Positions 55,052 through 62,685 of a DNA stretch of 64,000 nucleotides are shown here, piece by piece. The notes under the pieces were generated by a model. It was not told where the DNA came from. It saw only the letters and a list, made by a program, of their open reading frames with translations, and ran no database searches. Origin of the DNA: FEB-7 sp963698265 (GTDB lineage Bacteria > Pseudomonadota > Gammaproteobacteria > Burkholderiales > Usitatibacteraceae); assembly GCA_963698265.1 (NCBI GenBank), contig CAVOQC010000001.1, positions 930,001-994,000 on the forward strand. The letters run 5' to 3'. Position numbers and translations under genes: made by a program. Numbering within the stretch: position 1 is the stretch's first letter; every line of letters starts with the position of its first letter.

Positions 55052-55145
55052 GCGTTGCCTCCTGTGCGATGGGGGTTGCGGGAAAGAACATGGACAGGCG
55101 GGAGCGCGCGAGGATTCCCTCCTGAAGAGATCACATGGGGATTAC

Positions 55146-55159
55146 TTGATCTGGTTCAA
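55146..55159. promoter_or_regulatory. FNR/Dnr-like box between the exported protein gene and the sirtuin gene
   Basis: TTGAT-CTGG-TTCAA matches the FNR/Anr consensus TTGAT-N4-ATCAA at nine of ten positions. It lies 41 bases before the sirtuin ATG and 95 bases before the divergent gene. Confidence 0.5.
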
Positions 55160-55199
55160 GCCGAATCGCCCCCGGGGCGGAAGGTGCGATGATTTCGCC

Positions 55200-55961
55200 A
55201 TGGACCACGACAGCCTTCCGGGCGCGATCGCGCAGGCGCGCGACATCCTCGAACACGCCACCTCGGTCGCAGTGCTCACGGGCGCAGGCATCTCGGCCGA
55301 ATCCGGCATCCCGACCTTCCGCGACGCCATGACCGGCCTGTGGACGAAGTTCCGCCCCGAGGACCTCGCCACGCCGGAGGCGTTCGAGCAGAACCCGCAG
55401 CGCGTATGGGACTGGTACGCCGAGCGGCGCCTGGCCGTGGCGAGGGCGCTGCCCAATGCCGGCCACCGCGCGCTCTTTGCGCTGGAGCAGCGATGCCGCG
55501 GGCGCGAGGTCGATTTCACGCTCGTCACCCAGAACGTGGACGGCCTGCACCACGAGGCGGGCAGCCGCGACGTGGTCGAGCTGCACGGCAGCATCCGCCG
55601 CGTGAAGTGCTTCGACCGGCATCATGCCGTCGACGCGTGGGAGGAAGGCGACGCCGTCCCCGCCTGCCCGCACTGCGGTTCGCTCCTGCGCCCCGACGTG
55701 GTCTGGTTCGGGGAGATGCTTCCGCGCGACGGGCTCGCGCGGGCCTTCGCGGCCGCGCACAGCTGCGACGTGTTCCTCTGCGTGGGCACCTCCGCGCTCG
55801 TGGATCCCGCCGCCTCGCTCCCTTTCATCGCGCTCGAAGCCGGCGCGCGCGTGATCGAGGTCAACCCGCAGCCGAGCCTCGCGCACGACGCGATCCTGCG
55901 CCTCAAGGGCGCCGCGGGGGCACTGCTGCCGCGCCTCGTCGGCGGCGAGACGGGCGCCTGA
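55200..55961 (+). CDS. cobB: Sir2-family NAD-dependent deacylase (class III)
   Basis: 253 residues from ATG 55200. NAD-binding GAGISAESGIPTFRD is at residues 28-42, TQNVDGLHHEAGS near 110-122, and the catalytic His129 sits in ELHGS. Tyr73 and Arg76 in the WDWYAERR segment are the Y-x-x-R pair that makes class III sirtuins (SIRT5, CobB) prefer succinyl or malonyl lysine. Zinc site: Cys137, Cys156 and Cys159 are present, but the fourth position is not a cysteine, as in E. coli CobB. It removes acyl groups from protein lysines. Confidence 0.92.
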   Translation: MDHDSLPGAIAQARDILEHATSVAVLTGAGISAESGIPTFRDAMTGLWTKFRPEDLATPEAFEQNPQRVWDWYAERRLAVARALPNAGHRALFALEQRCRGREVDFTLVTQNVDGLHHEAGSRDVVELHGSIRRVKCFDRHHAVDAWEEGDAVPACPHCGSLLRPDVVWFGEMLPRDGLARAFAAAHSCDVFLCVGTSALVDPAASLPFIALEAGARVIEVNPQPSLAHDAILRLKGAAGALLPRLVGGETGA

Positions 55962-55991
55962 GACGCCGTCGCCTGCCGGTCACGCACCCTC

Positions 55992-56007
55992 GTTGACCCG
56001 AGTCAAC
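55992..56007. promoter_or_regulatory. FNR/Dnr-like palindrome upstream of the thioredoxin-like/membrane fusion gene
   Basis: GTTGAC-CCGA-GTCAAC is a perfect inverted repeat with a TTGAC-N4-GTCAA core, fitting Dnr/Anr-type sites. Its centre is 41 bases before the ATG at 56040. Confidence 0.5.
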
Positions 56008-56039
56008 GGCCCGGCCGGCGGCAGGTCTAGATTGGAAGC

Positions 56040-57284
56040 ATGAACTCCACGTTTGCGCGCGCTTTGCGCGTGGCGGCCGGGGTTGCCACCGTGCTTGCCG
56101 CGACGTTGCTTTCTGTCGCCGGAGCGCTGGCCCAGGCGCCGGCGGGCGTGGACCTGCATCTCTTCTGGCGCGTCGGCTGCCAGCACTGCGAAAACGAGAA
56201 GGCCTTTCTTGCCGGCCTCCAGGCGCGCGAGCCGCGCCTTCGCGTGCGCTCCTACGAGGTGCTGCAGGATAGCTCCGGGCGGGAGCTCTTTCGGCGCGTG
56301 GGCGAACGCCTCGGCGTCGAAGTAGGCAGCGTCCCGCTCACGGTCGTGGGCGACACGGTCTTCGTCGGGTTCCTGAACGAATCCGCCACCGGGCGAAGGA
56401 TCGAGGCGCGCGTGGCCGAGTGCCTCGCGAGCCCTTGCCCGGATTCGGTGCAGCCGCTGGCACTGGCGGTTGCCGGCTCCGAGGCGCAGGCCCCGGCCGC
56501 GGAACGGCGCGCTGCGACGACGGGTCCGGCGTTGCCAGAGGCCGTGCGCCTTCCGCTCGTGGGCGAAGTGCGCACCGCGAACCTGTCGCTGCCGGTGCTC
56601 ACCCTGCTGCTCGCCGCCGTGGACGGCTTCAACCCCTGCGCGATGTGGGTGCTCGTCTTTCTCCTGGGGCTCCTCGTGGCGCTCAAAAACCGCCGCCGCA
56701 TGTGGCTGCTGGGCGGGGCTTTCGTCGTCGCCTCGGCGCTCGTCTACTTCCTCTTTCTCGCGGCGTGGCTGAACGTCTTCCTCTTCATCGGCACCGTCGC
56801 GTGGATCCGCTGGGTGATCGCCGCCGTCGCGGTCATCGGTGGCCTGCTGTACCTGCGCGAATTCGTGACCAACCCCGAGGCAGTGTGCAAAGTCACGGGC
56901 GCGCAGGAACGCCGCCGCGTCTTCGACCGCCTGCGCGAGCTCACGAACCGCGAGCAGCTCTGGCTGGCGCTCGGCGGCATCGTGGCGCTCGCCTTCGCGG
57001 TGAACGTGGTGGAGCTCATCTGCTCGGCGGGAATCCCGGCCGTCTACACGCAAATCCTGGTGCAGAGCGCGCTGCCCGCCTGGCAGTACTACGGTTACCT
57101 CGCGCTCTACATCCTGGTCTTCATGCTGGACGACCTCGTGGTGCTCTTCGCCACCCTGGGCGCCCTGGAAGTCACGGGGCTCACGAGCAAGTACACGCGC
57201 TGGTCCAACCTCCTGGGCGGCGCGGTACTGGTAGCCCTGGGACTGATGCTGGTCTTCCGGCCGGCCTGGCTTTCCTTCGGCTAG
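56040..57284 (+). CDS. Thioredoxin-like domain fused to a DsbD/CcdA-like membrane domain
   Basis: 414 residues. A signal peptide (about 1-32) is followed by a periplasmic thioredoxin/glutaredoxin-like domain (about 36-130) with the active-site motif CQHC (Cys47, Cys50). A linker (about 135-185) leads to six or so membrane spans (about 187-412) with NPCAMWVLVFLLGLL and a second cysteine in ELICSAGIPAVYTQ, resembling the reductant-conducting transmembrane domain of DsbD/CcdA. It probably passes electrons from the cytoplasm across the membrane to its own periplasmic domain. The domain order (thioredoxin-like first) is the reverse of the C-terminal thioredoxin of DsbD. Confidence 0.8.
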   Translation: MNSTFARALRVAAGVATVLAATLLSVAGALAQAPAGVDLHLFWRVGCQHCENEKAFLAGLQAREPRLRVRSYEVLQDSSGRELFRRVGERLGVEVGSVPLTVVGDTVFVGFLNESATGRRIEARVAECLASPCPDSVQPLALAVAGSEAQAPAAERRAATTGPALPEAVRLPLVGEVRTANLSLPVLTLLLAAVDGFNPCAMWVLVFLLGLLVALKNRRRMWLLGGAFVVASALVYFLFLAAWLNVFLFIGTVAWIRWVIAAVAVIGGLLYLREFVTNPEAVCKVTGAQERRRVFDRLRELTNREQLWLALGGIVALAFAVNVVELICSAGIPAVYTQILVQSALPAWQYYGYLALYILVFMLDDLVVLFATLGALEVTGLTSKYTRWSNLLGGAVLVALGLMLVFRPAWLSFG

Positions 57285-57341
57285 AAACGCCGCCCGCTAC
57301 CGGAAAACGGGTCTCGCGAACCTGGCCCCGTCGGCCAAGGC

Positions 57342-59084
57342 TCAACGCATGAACACGTAGGTGCCGGGGGCGTCGCCCAGTGGCCGGTAGGCGGCGTTGC
57401 CCATCTTCGGCGGCGCGACCTTGCCGGAGGAGCGCTCCGTGAGCCACGCCTCCCATGCCGTCCACCACGAGCCGGGGTATTCCTTCGCGACCTGGGCGAA
57501 GGCCTCCGGATCGAGGTAGTCGCCGCCCTGCGGCCGCGTGCGCAAGCGGAAGCTGCGCTTCGAATCCTTCGACGGCGGGTTCACCACGCCCACGTTGTGC
57601 CCGCCGGTGGTGAGCGCGAAGGTGAGCTCGGCGTGGGTGAGGAGGTGCAGCTTGTACACCGATCGCCACGGCGCGACGTGGTCCGTGGCGGTGCCCACGC
57701 AGAAGATCGGCACGTCGATGTCCGGCAGCGCGATCGGACGGCTCCACACCTTGAAGCGCCCCGTGGCGAGGTCGTTGTGCAGGAAAAGGCTTCGCAGGTA
57801 CTCGGTGTGCATCTCGTAGGGCATGCGCGTGCCGTCCGCGTTCCACGACATGAGATCGTTCACCGGCGTGCGGTCGCCCTTCAGGTACTGCTTCACGAGG
57901 CTCGACCACACGAGGTCGACGCTCCGCAGCAGCTGGAAGGCGCCCGACATCTGCGTGGAGTCGAGGTAGCCCTTCTCCCACATCTGGTCCTCGAGGAAGG
58001 TGAGCTGGCTGTCGTCGATGTAGAGCGCGAGTTCTCCCGGCTCCGTGAAGTCCGTCTGCGCGGCCAGCATCGTCATCGAGGCGAGCCGCTTGTCGCCGTC
58101 CCGGGCAAGTGCCGCCGCCGCAATGGCGAGCAGCGTCCCGCCGAGGCAGTAGCCCATGGCGTGGACCTTGCGCTTCGGGACGATCTTCGAGACCGCGTCG
58201 AGCGCGGCCATGACGCCGTGGCGCAGGTAGTCGTCCATGGAGAGGTTGCGGTCGGTGGCCCCCGGGTTCTTCCACGAGATCATGAACACCGTGTGCCCGC
58301 GGTCGACCAGGTACTTCACCAGCGAATTGCCGGGCGAGAGGTCGAGGATGTAGTACTTCATGATCCAGGCCGGCACCATGAGGATGGGCTCTGCGTTGAC
58401 GCGCTTCGTGGTCGGCGCGTACTGGATCAGCTCGATCAGCTCGTTCTTCAGGACCACCTTGCCCGGCGTGAGTGCGAGGTTCTTGCCGACCACGTAGTTC
58501 TCGGAACCGGCCGGCGGCGCGCCGGCGAGGAAGCGCTCCAGGTCCTCCTGCCAGTTGCGAAACCCGTTGGCGAGGTTCTCGCCGCCGGTGTCCTTGATCG
58601 CCCGCACGACTTCCGGGTTGGTGCCCAGGTAGTTGGAGGGCGAGAAGACATCCATCCACTGCCGCGTCGTGTAGTCCATCACCTGCTCGTGGTGCCGCGT
58701 CACGCCGCGCACGCCGCGCATGGAGATCGACATCCACTGCTGACCGAGGAGGAAGCCCTGGTGGATCACGTTGTAGGGCCACTCCTGCCAGGCCGGGTCG
58801 CGGAAGCGCGGGTCCTGGGGCAGCGGCTCGATGCAGCGCTCGCAGGTCCCGCCCTGCGCATGCATCACGTAGTGGCCGAGGCGCTCCCACTGGCGAACGC
58901 CCATTTCCCCGATCTCCGCCTGCTTGCTGGGGGACATGGCGAGGTGCATCGCCCAGTCCACCCACGCGCTCGACAGCGACGCCGGCGACAGGCCCCCGGT
59001 GAGCTTGCCCATGGTCGCGTGGAGCAGGCGGTCCGCGTTTCCGGAGATGAAGTTCGGGAGCAGGGACTGCGGCTGGGAATACAT
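57342..59084 (-). CDS. phaC: Poly(3-hydroxyalkanoate) synthase, class I type
   Basis: 580 residues from ATG 59084, preceded by GGGAG. The N-terminal helical region is followed by the alpha/beta-hydrolase domain with the modified lipase box GYCLGG (Cys313 as nucleophile), the Asp in the DHVAPW region, and the catalytic His in TGGHNVG. It polymerises hydroxyacyl-CoA into storage granules. A CERC pair near residues 81-84 is unusual. No phaA, phaB, phasin or phaR gene is nearby, so it is a solitary synthase. An FNR-like site lies 58 bases upstream. Confidence 0.93.
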   Translation of the reverse strand: MYSQPQSLLPNFISGNADRLLHATMGKLTGGLSPASLSSAWVDWAMHLAMSPSKQAEIGEMGVRQWERLGHYVMHAQGGTCERCIEPLPQDPRFRDPAWQEWPYNVIHQGFLLGQQWMSISMRGVRGVTRHHEQVMDYTTRQWMDVFSPSNYLGTNPEVVRAIKDTGGENLANGFRNWQEDLERFLAGAPPAGSENYVVGKNLALTPGKVVLKNELIELIQYAPTTKRVNAEPILMVPAWIMKYYILDLSPGNSLVKYLVDRGHTVFMISWKNPGATDRNLSMDDYLRHGVMAALDAVSKIVPKRKVHAMGYCLGGTLLAIAAAALARDGDKRLASMTMLAAQTDFTEPGELALYIDDSQLTFLEDQMWEKGYLDSTQMSGAFQLLRSVDLVWSSLVKQYLKGDRTPVNDLMSWNADGTRMPYEMHTEYLRSLFLHNDLATGRFKVWSRPIALPDIDVPIFCVGTATDHVAPWRSVYKLHLLTHAELTFALTTGGHNVGVVNPPSKDSKRSFRLRTRPQGGDYLDPEAFAQVAKEYPGSWWTAWEAWLTERSSGKVAPPKMGNAAYRPLGDAPGTYVFMR

Positions 59085-59141
59085 GGCATCTCCCGCGGAA
59101 TCAAGGTGTAAGCCCACGGTACGCCTGGGCAAGCTTGCCCC

Positions 59142-59157
59142 GTTGACCTGTCTCAAC
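59142..59157. promoter_or_regulatory. FNR/Dnr-like site upstream of phaC
   Basis: GTTGACCTGTCTCAAC: TTGAC-N4-CTCAA, sharing the left half and spacing with the palindrome at 55992-56007. On the minus strand its centre would be about 41 bases upstream of a transcript start implied by a TACCGT -10 at 59116-59121, the classical activator position. Confidence 0.45.
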
Positions 59158-59280
59158 TCTCCCTTCTCCTTGGGGAGCGGCGCTGGGGGTGCGGGTGAGC
59201 CTGATCCCCGCTCCCCTGGGAGGGGGGATCAGGGGTGAAACTGCTCCCCTCTGCCCTGGGAGAGGGGTCGGGTGTGAGGG
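59157..59280. repeat. Cluster of three short palindromic repeats between phaC and the HD hydrolase gene
   Basis: Three imperfect copies at about 59157-59200, 59201-59238 and 59242-59280, each pairing a CTCCCC-type arm with a GGGGAG-type arm and followed by GGGTGAG or GGGTGTGAGGG. They are the same family as copies at 59851, 60539 and 61929. They fill the gap between phaC and the next gene; no gene is seen here. Confidence 0.75.
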
Positions 59281-59283
59281 ACG

Positions 59284-59811
59284 CTACGGCTTCGCCCGGT
59301 ACGCCTCGTCGAACAGCCTCTCGAGGGCAGGATTCGCCCCGCGGAACCCGTCGATCACCGTCCGCGCCCACTCGAAGTACGCCTGCCGCCGCTCCAGCGG
59401 CCAATGGGCCGGGGGCGAGTCGCGCACGTCGCGCAGGTTGCAGATCTTGTCGGCGAGCTTCACCAGCTTTGCGCGCGGCGAGGAGCCTGGAGCGCGCTCG
59501 ACCTGCAGGCGCTTGCGCTCCGGCTTGGGCAGGCGCTTGTCGTCGGTGACTTCCGCGACGATCGCGGCGATCTCCGGGCCGAACTCCCGCGCGAGCTCCT
59601 CGACCGTGGTCTCGGTGTCCTCCACCGTGTCGTGCAGGATCGCGGCCACGAGCACATCGACATCGTCCACGCCGGCTTCGAGCTTCAATACGCGCGCGAG
59701 CGCCAGCGGATGGTTGATGTAGGGCGAGGCCTCGGCGTCCTTGCGCCGCTGTCCGCGGTGCTTGAAGGCCGCGAAATCGGCCGCCTTGATGAGCCGGGCG
59801 ATGTCGTCCAT
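59284..59811 (-). CDS. Mesh1-type HD-domain (p)ppGpp hydrolase
   Basis: 175 residues from ATG 59811. Single HD domain with no synthetase, TGS or ACT parts: HRGQRRKD near residue 18, PYINHPLALA, the HD signature LVAAILHDTVEDTETT near 56-70, then EVTDDKRLPKPERKRLQ and KLVKLADKICNLRDV. This is the layout of the small alarmone hydrolases related to metazoan Mesh1, which remove the 3'-pyrophosphate of ppGpp (Mesh1 also acts on NADPH). Likely a cytosolic stress-response modulator. Confidence 0.88.
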   Translation of the reverse strand: MDDIARLIKAADFAAFKHRGQRRKDAEASPYINHPLALARVLKLEAGVDDVDVLVAAILHDTVEDTETTVEELAREFGPEIAAIVAEVTDDKRLPKPERKRLQVERAPGSSPRAKLVKLADKICNLRDVRDSPPAHWPLERRQAYFEWARTVIDGFRGANPALERLFDEAYRAKP

Positions 59812-59850
59812 TGAGCTCGAGACTCCCAGCAGTGTCGACACGAACAGTAT

Positions 59851-59892
59851 GCCCTCACCCCGACCCCTCTCCAAAGGGGTCGGGGGTGAGGG
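59851..59892. repeat. Palindromic repeat between the HD hydrolase and hslO
   Basis: GCCCTCACCCCGACCCCT and AGGGGTCGGGGGTGAGGGC are inverted copies around a six-base loop, with one unpaired G. It sits in the 96-base divergent gap and belongs to the family found around 59-62 kb. Confidence 0.8.
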
Positions 59893-59907
59893 CGGTATCA
59901 TTTCCCC

Positions 59908-60828
59908 ATGACCGCGCCCGTCGACCTCACGCAGCGCTTCATCCTCGAGAACCTCGACATCCGCGGGCAGGTGGTGAGACTGGGCCCGGTGTGGAGCACG
60001 ATCCTCTCCCGCCGCGACTATCCCGAACCGCTGCATGCGCTGCTCGGGGAATTCGCCGCGCTCGCCGTGCTCATCGCCTCGGGACTGAAGCACCCCGGCC
60101 GCGCCGTGCTGCAGGTGATGGGCCAGGGGCCCGTGACCATGGCGGTGGCCGATTGCACGCACGAGTTCGCCCTGCGCGCGATGCTCAAGGCTGGCGAGAA
60201 CGCCACGGACCGCGCCATGACGATCCACGACTATTTCCCCACGGGGCGCCTGGTGCTCACCATCGAGAACACCAGCACCGCGCGCCACTTCCAGTCCGTG
60301 GTGCCCCTCGAGGGTGCGACGCTCGCGGAATGCTTCGAACGCTACTTCGACCGCAGCGAGCAGGTGCCCACGCACCTGTGGGTTCGCGCGACGCAGGAAG
60401 GCGCGGGTGCGCTGATCCTGCAGAAGCTCCCCAAGGCCGACGAGCGCGACGCCGATGGCTGGGCGCGCGTGCAGCAGCAGGCGGCGCGGGGCTTTCCCCA
60501 TTTCTTCGGCACGGGCGTCGTTCGCGACGAAAGCGCTTTCTCTCCCGGAGGAAAGGACCGGGGTGAGGGCGAGGGCCGGAGCGAGGAGATCGCCGAGATG
60601 CTCACCACCGTCTTCGCCGAGGACGACGTGCGCCTCTTCAAGCCCCAGCCCGTGAAGGACGGCTGCTCGCGAAGCGAGGAAAAGGTCGTCGCGATGCTGC
60701 GCGGCCTGGGCCGTGCGGAAGTGGAGGCCACCCTCGCCGAACACGGCGTGGTGACGGTGCACGACGAGATCTGCAACCAGGAGTACCGGTTCGCCGCACC
60801 GGACGTGGCGCGGATCTTCGAGGACTAG
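59908..60828 (+). CDS. hslO: Hsp33 chaperone HslO with altered zinc site
   Basis: 306 residues. The N-terminal chaperone domain (FILENLDIRGQVVRL, MGQGPVTMAV) is typical. The C-terminal redox switch normally has CxC and CxxC zinc pairs; here only Cys253 (KDGCSR) and Cys289 (DEICNQ) remain, with Asp at both other positions. An extra segment at about residues 211-221 (SPGGKDRGEGEG) is encoded by a palindromic repeat copy. Hsp33 is a cytosolic holdase turned on by oxidation and unfolding; the reduced cysteine set should change or abolish redox control. Confidence 0.9.
   Translation: MTAPVDLTQRFILENLDIRGQVVRLGPVWSTILSRRDYPEPLHALLGEFAALAVLIASGLKHPGRAVLQVMGQGPVTMAVADCTHEFALRAMLKAGENATDRAMTIHDYFPTGRLVLTIENTSTARHFQSVVPLEGATLAECFERYFDRSEQVPTHLWVRATQEGAGALILQKLPKADERDADGWARVQQQAARGFPHFFGTGVVRDESAFSPGGKDRGEGEGRSEEIAEMLTTVFAEDDVRLFKPQPVKDGCSRSEEKVVAMLRGLGRAEVEATLAEHGVVTVHDEICNQEYRFAAPDVARIFED
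60539..60570. repeat. Palindromic repeat copy inside hslO
   Basis: TCTCTCCCGGAGGAAAGGACC followed by GGGGTGAGGGC matches the right arm of the other copies (GTCGGGGGTGAGGGC). It is in frame and adds about ten residues to Hsp33. Confidence 0.65.
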
Positions 60829-60834
60829 GAACCG

Positions 60835-61878
60835 CTACTCCTCCTCGTCCGCCGCCGGCCACGCCTCCATCACCAGCGCCACCAGCTCCCGGCAGTCGCC
60901 GAACATCGCGTCGCCGCCGCCCTTCTGCGCGAACTCGTACTGGAACCACGCCGAGGCCGAGCGCCCGTAGTACAGGAAGGACTCCCACCCGGCCCCCAGA
61001 CGGATGCGGAACGTGCGCTCGCCGGGCAGCTCCTCGATGGGCGGCAGCGCCTCGTAGCGGGCGCGAAGCTGCGCCACCGGGAGGACGGGCCGTTCGCGGG
61101 AAAGCGGATGCGCGTAGTCGCTGCGCGCGTACAGGCGCCACAGCGTCTCCTGCATGTCCGCGGGAATCATCGCCATGGCCGCGCGCGCGATCTTGTCCGG
61201 GATGCCGAAGCGTGCCTCCGCCACCGGGCCCGCGATCGCGGCCACGGTGTCGGAATCGCCGCCGATGGAAATGGCGTTGCGGATCGCGTCCTCGAAGGAG
61301 GCCGCTTCCAGCGCACAGATCAGCGCTTCGGGCACCGTGCCCTGGCAGCTTTCGTCGAACCGGTAGTGCGGGCGGATCGAGTCCACCGTGCGGTCCATGT
61401 CGTAGCCGTAGTGCCGCGCGATCGCCCGGCGGATGTCGCCGGCGCCCGTGCCGCCGCGCGCGAGGAAGATCGCGTGCGCCGCGGCCTTCGCGCCCTTGAT
61501 GCCCTCGGGATGGTCGTGGGTGACCTCGGTCACTTTCACCGCGAGCGAAAGCGCCTCCTCGAGCGAGCCCGCGATGAGCGCCGCGGGGCTCACGCGCATC
61601 GCCGCGCCGTTGCCGTAGCTGCCGTAGGGCGCGAGCTCCCAGGTGCGGAGCCAGTTCGAAAAGCCGCTGCCGTAGCCGCGTTTCGGGTGGCGTGTCGCCC
61701 ACAGGTAGAGCGACTTCTGCGGCGGGTGGCCGTGCAGCAGCGCGTCGGCCACGGCCAGGGTGAGAACGGAATCGTCCGTGTAGTCCGCGCCCGGGCCGAA
61801 GAAGGGGAAGTCCTTCGAGCGGTGGTTCTTCCACTCGTAGATCGACCCCACGATGTCGCCTACCACCGCGCCCAGCAT
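60835..61878 (-). CDS. ADP-ribosylglycohydrolase family protein
   Basis: 347 residues. Metal-binding motifs of the ARH/DraG family are present: YTDDSVLTLAVADALL near residue 33 and GGDSDTVAAIAG near residue 205. The first 250 residues are the all-helical hydrolase fold; the last 90 form an extra region (GWESFLYYGRSASAWFQYEF) of unknown role. Members remove ADP-ribose from proteins or DNA or hydrolyse related ADP-ribose compounds. It starts one base from the stop of the SIMPL-like gene, so the two are probably co-transcribed. Confidence 0.85.
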   Translation of the reverse strand: MLGAVVGDIVGSIYEWKNHRSKDFPFFGPGADYTDDSVLTLAVADALLHGHPPQKSLYLWATRHPKRGYGSGFSNWLRTWELAPYGSYGNGAAMRVSPAALIAGSLEEALSLAVKVTEVTHDHPEGIKGAKAAAHAIFLARGGTGAGDIRRAIARHYGYDMDRTVDSIRPHYRFDESCQGTVPEALICALEAASFEDAIRNAISIGGDSDTVAAIAGPVAEARFGIPDKIARAAMAMIPADMQETLWRLYARSDYAHPLSRERPVLPVAQLRARYEALPPIEELPGERTFRIRLGAGWESFLYYGRSASAWFQYEFAQKGGGDAMFGDCRELVALVMEAWPAADEEE

Positions 61879-61879
61879 G

Positions 61880-62671
61880 TCATTCCCCGGCCATCTCGGC
61901 GCTTCCCCGGGATGAAGACCGGGTTCTCCTCGCTCCCGTTCGAGAGGCGTCGGGGGTGAGGGCTTTCTCCTCCGTCACGTAGTATGGGGCCCGCCCGTCA
62001 TGCCGAAACTGGAAATCGGTGAACGCCTTCAGCGTCACGTTCGCCACGAGCGATATTCGCTCCCCGCCGGTGACGCCCGTTGGCGTGTCGATCAAGGCGA
62101 GCAGCTCGAGCGACGCATCGTCGTCCGAATACGCGCCCTTCCCCGTCCGGCGCAGGTTCTCGTGCACGATCCCGGCCGTGCCGAACTCGACGTCGCCCAC
62201 GCGCCAGCGCCGTCCGCTCGCGGCCGACATCTTCTCCGCCTGCTCCGTGGCGCGCGCGAGAAGATCGAGCCGCAGGGCTTCGACCGCGCCGTCGACCCGC
62301 GCCGTGGAGAGCGCGTAGCTCACCTCGGGCGGGTTGACGGCGATGCCGTCACGGCTCGCGGTTCGTGCCCGCTCCGGCAGGTTCCAGTTCTCGGAAGCCG
62401 GCACGCGCGCGCCCGCGCGCAGCGTCACGCGCTCGTAGCCCGCGGCATCGGGCTGGCGCTCGATGCGGGTGAAGGTCCAGTCCGTCTTCACGACGCGCGC
62501 GAGCGTGTCGCGGATGCGCTTTTCCAGCGCGCCCTGGTCGTGGTCGGCGGAAGCGACGAGCGCGGTCACGTTCACCACGAGGCGGATGTCCTCCTGGGGC
62601 AGTGCGCGCGCGGCCTGGAGGCGAAAGCGCAGCGTGTCGATGAGGTGGGGTTGGTCGATCACGAGTTCCAT
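61880..62671 (-). CDS. SIMPL-like (DUF541-type) protein without signal peptide
   Basis: 263 residues from ATG 62671. The C-terminal half has the SIMPL pattern: YALSTARVDGAVEALRLDLLARATEQAEKMSAASG followed by RRWRVGDVEFG, and the N-terminal half fits the companion strand-rich region. SIMPL proteins are usually exported; this one has no signal peptide, so it probably stays in the cytoplasm. The last 30 residues (DASRTGARRTRSSSRG region) are partly encoded by a palindromic repeat copy and are likely extra. Assignment is by pattern only. Confidence 0.55.
   Translation of the reverse strand: MELVIDQPHLIDTLRFRLQAARALPQEDIRLVVNVTALVASADHDQGALEKRIRDTLARVVKTDWTFTRIERQPDAAGYERVTLRAGARVPASENWNLPERARTASRDGIAVNPPEVSYALSTARVDGAVEALRLDLLARATEQAEKMSAASGRRWRVGDVEFGTAGIVHENLRRTGKGAYSDDDASLELLALIDTPTGVTGGERISLVANVTLKAFTDFQFRHDGRAPYYVTEEKALTPDASRTGARRTRSSSRGSAEMAGE
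61929..61963. repeat. Palindromic repeat copy in the 3' end of the SIMPL-like gene
   Basis: CCTCGCTCCCGTTCGAGAGGCGTCGGGGGTGAGGGC shares the arm GTCGGGGGTGAGGGC with the copy at 59851-59892. It lies near the C-terminal end of the coding frame on the minus strand. Confidence 0.65.
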
Positions 62672-62685
62672 GGCGTAGCACTCCT

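Noticed and set aside
60539..60570. Frameshift or pseudogene in hslO
   Set aside because: The repeat-derived insert keeps the frame and the full C-terminal domain follows, so the gene is intact apart from the changed cysteines.
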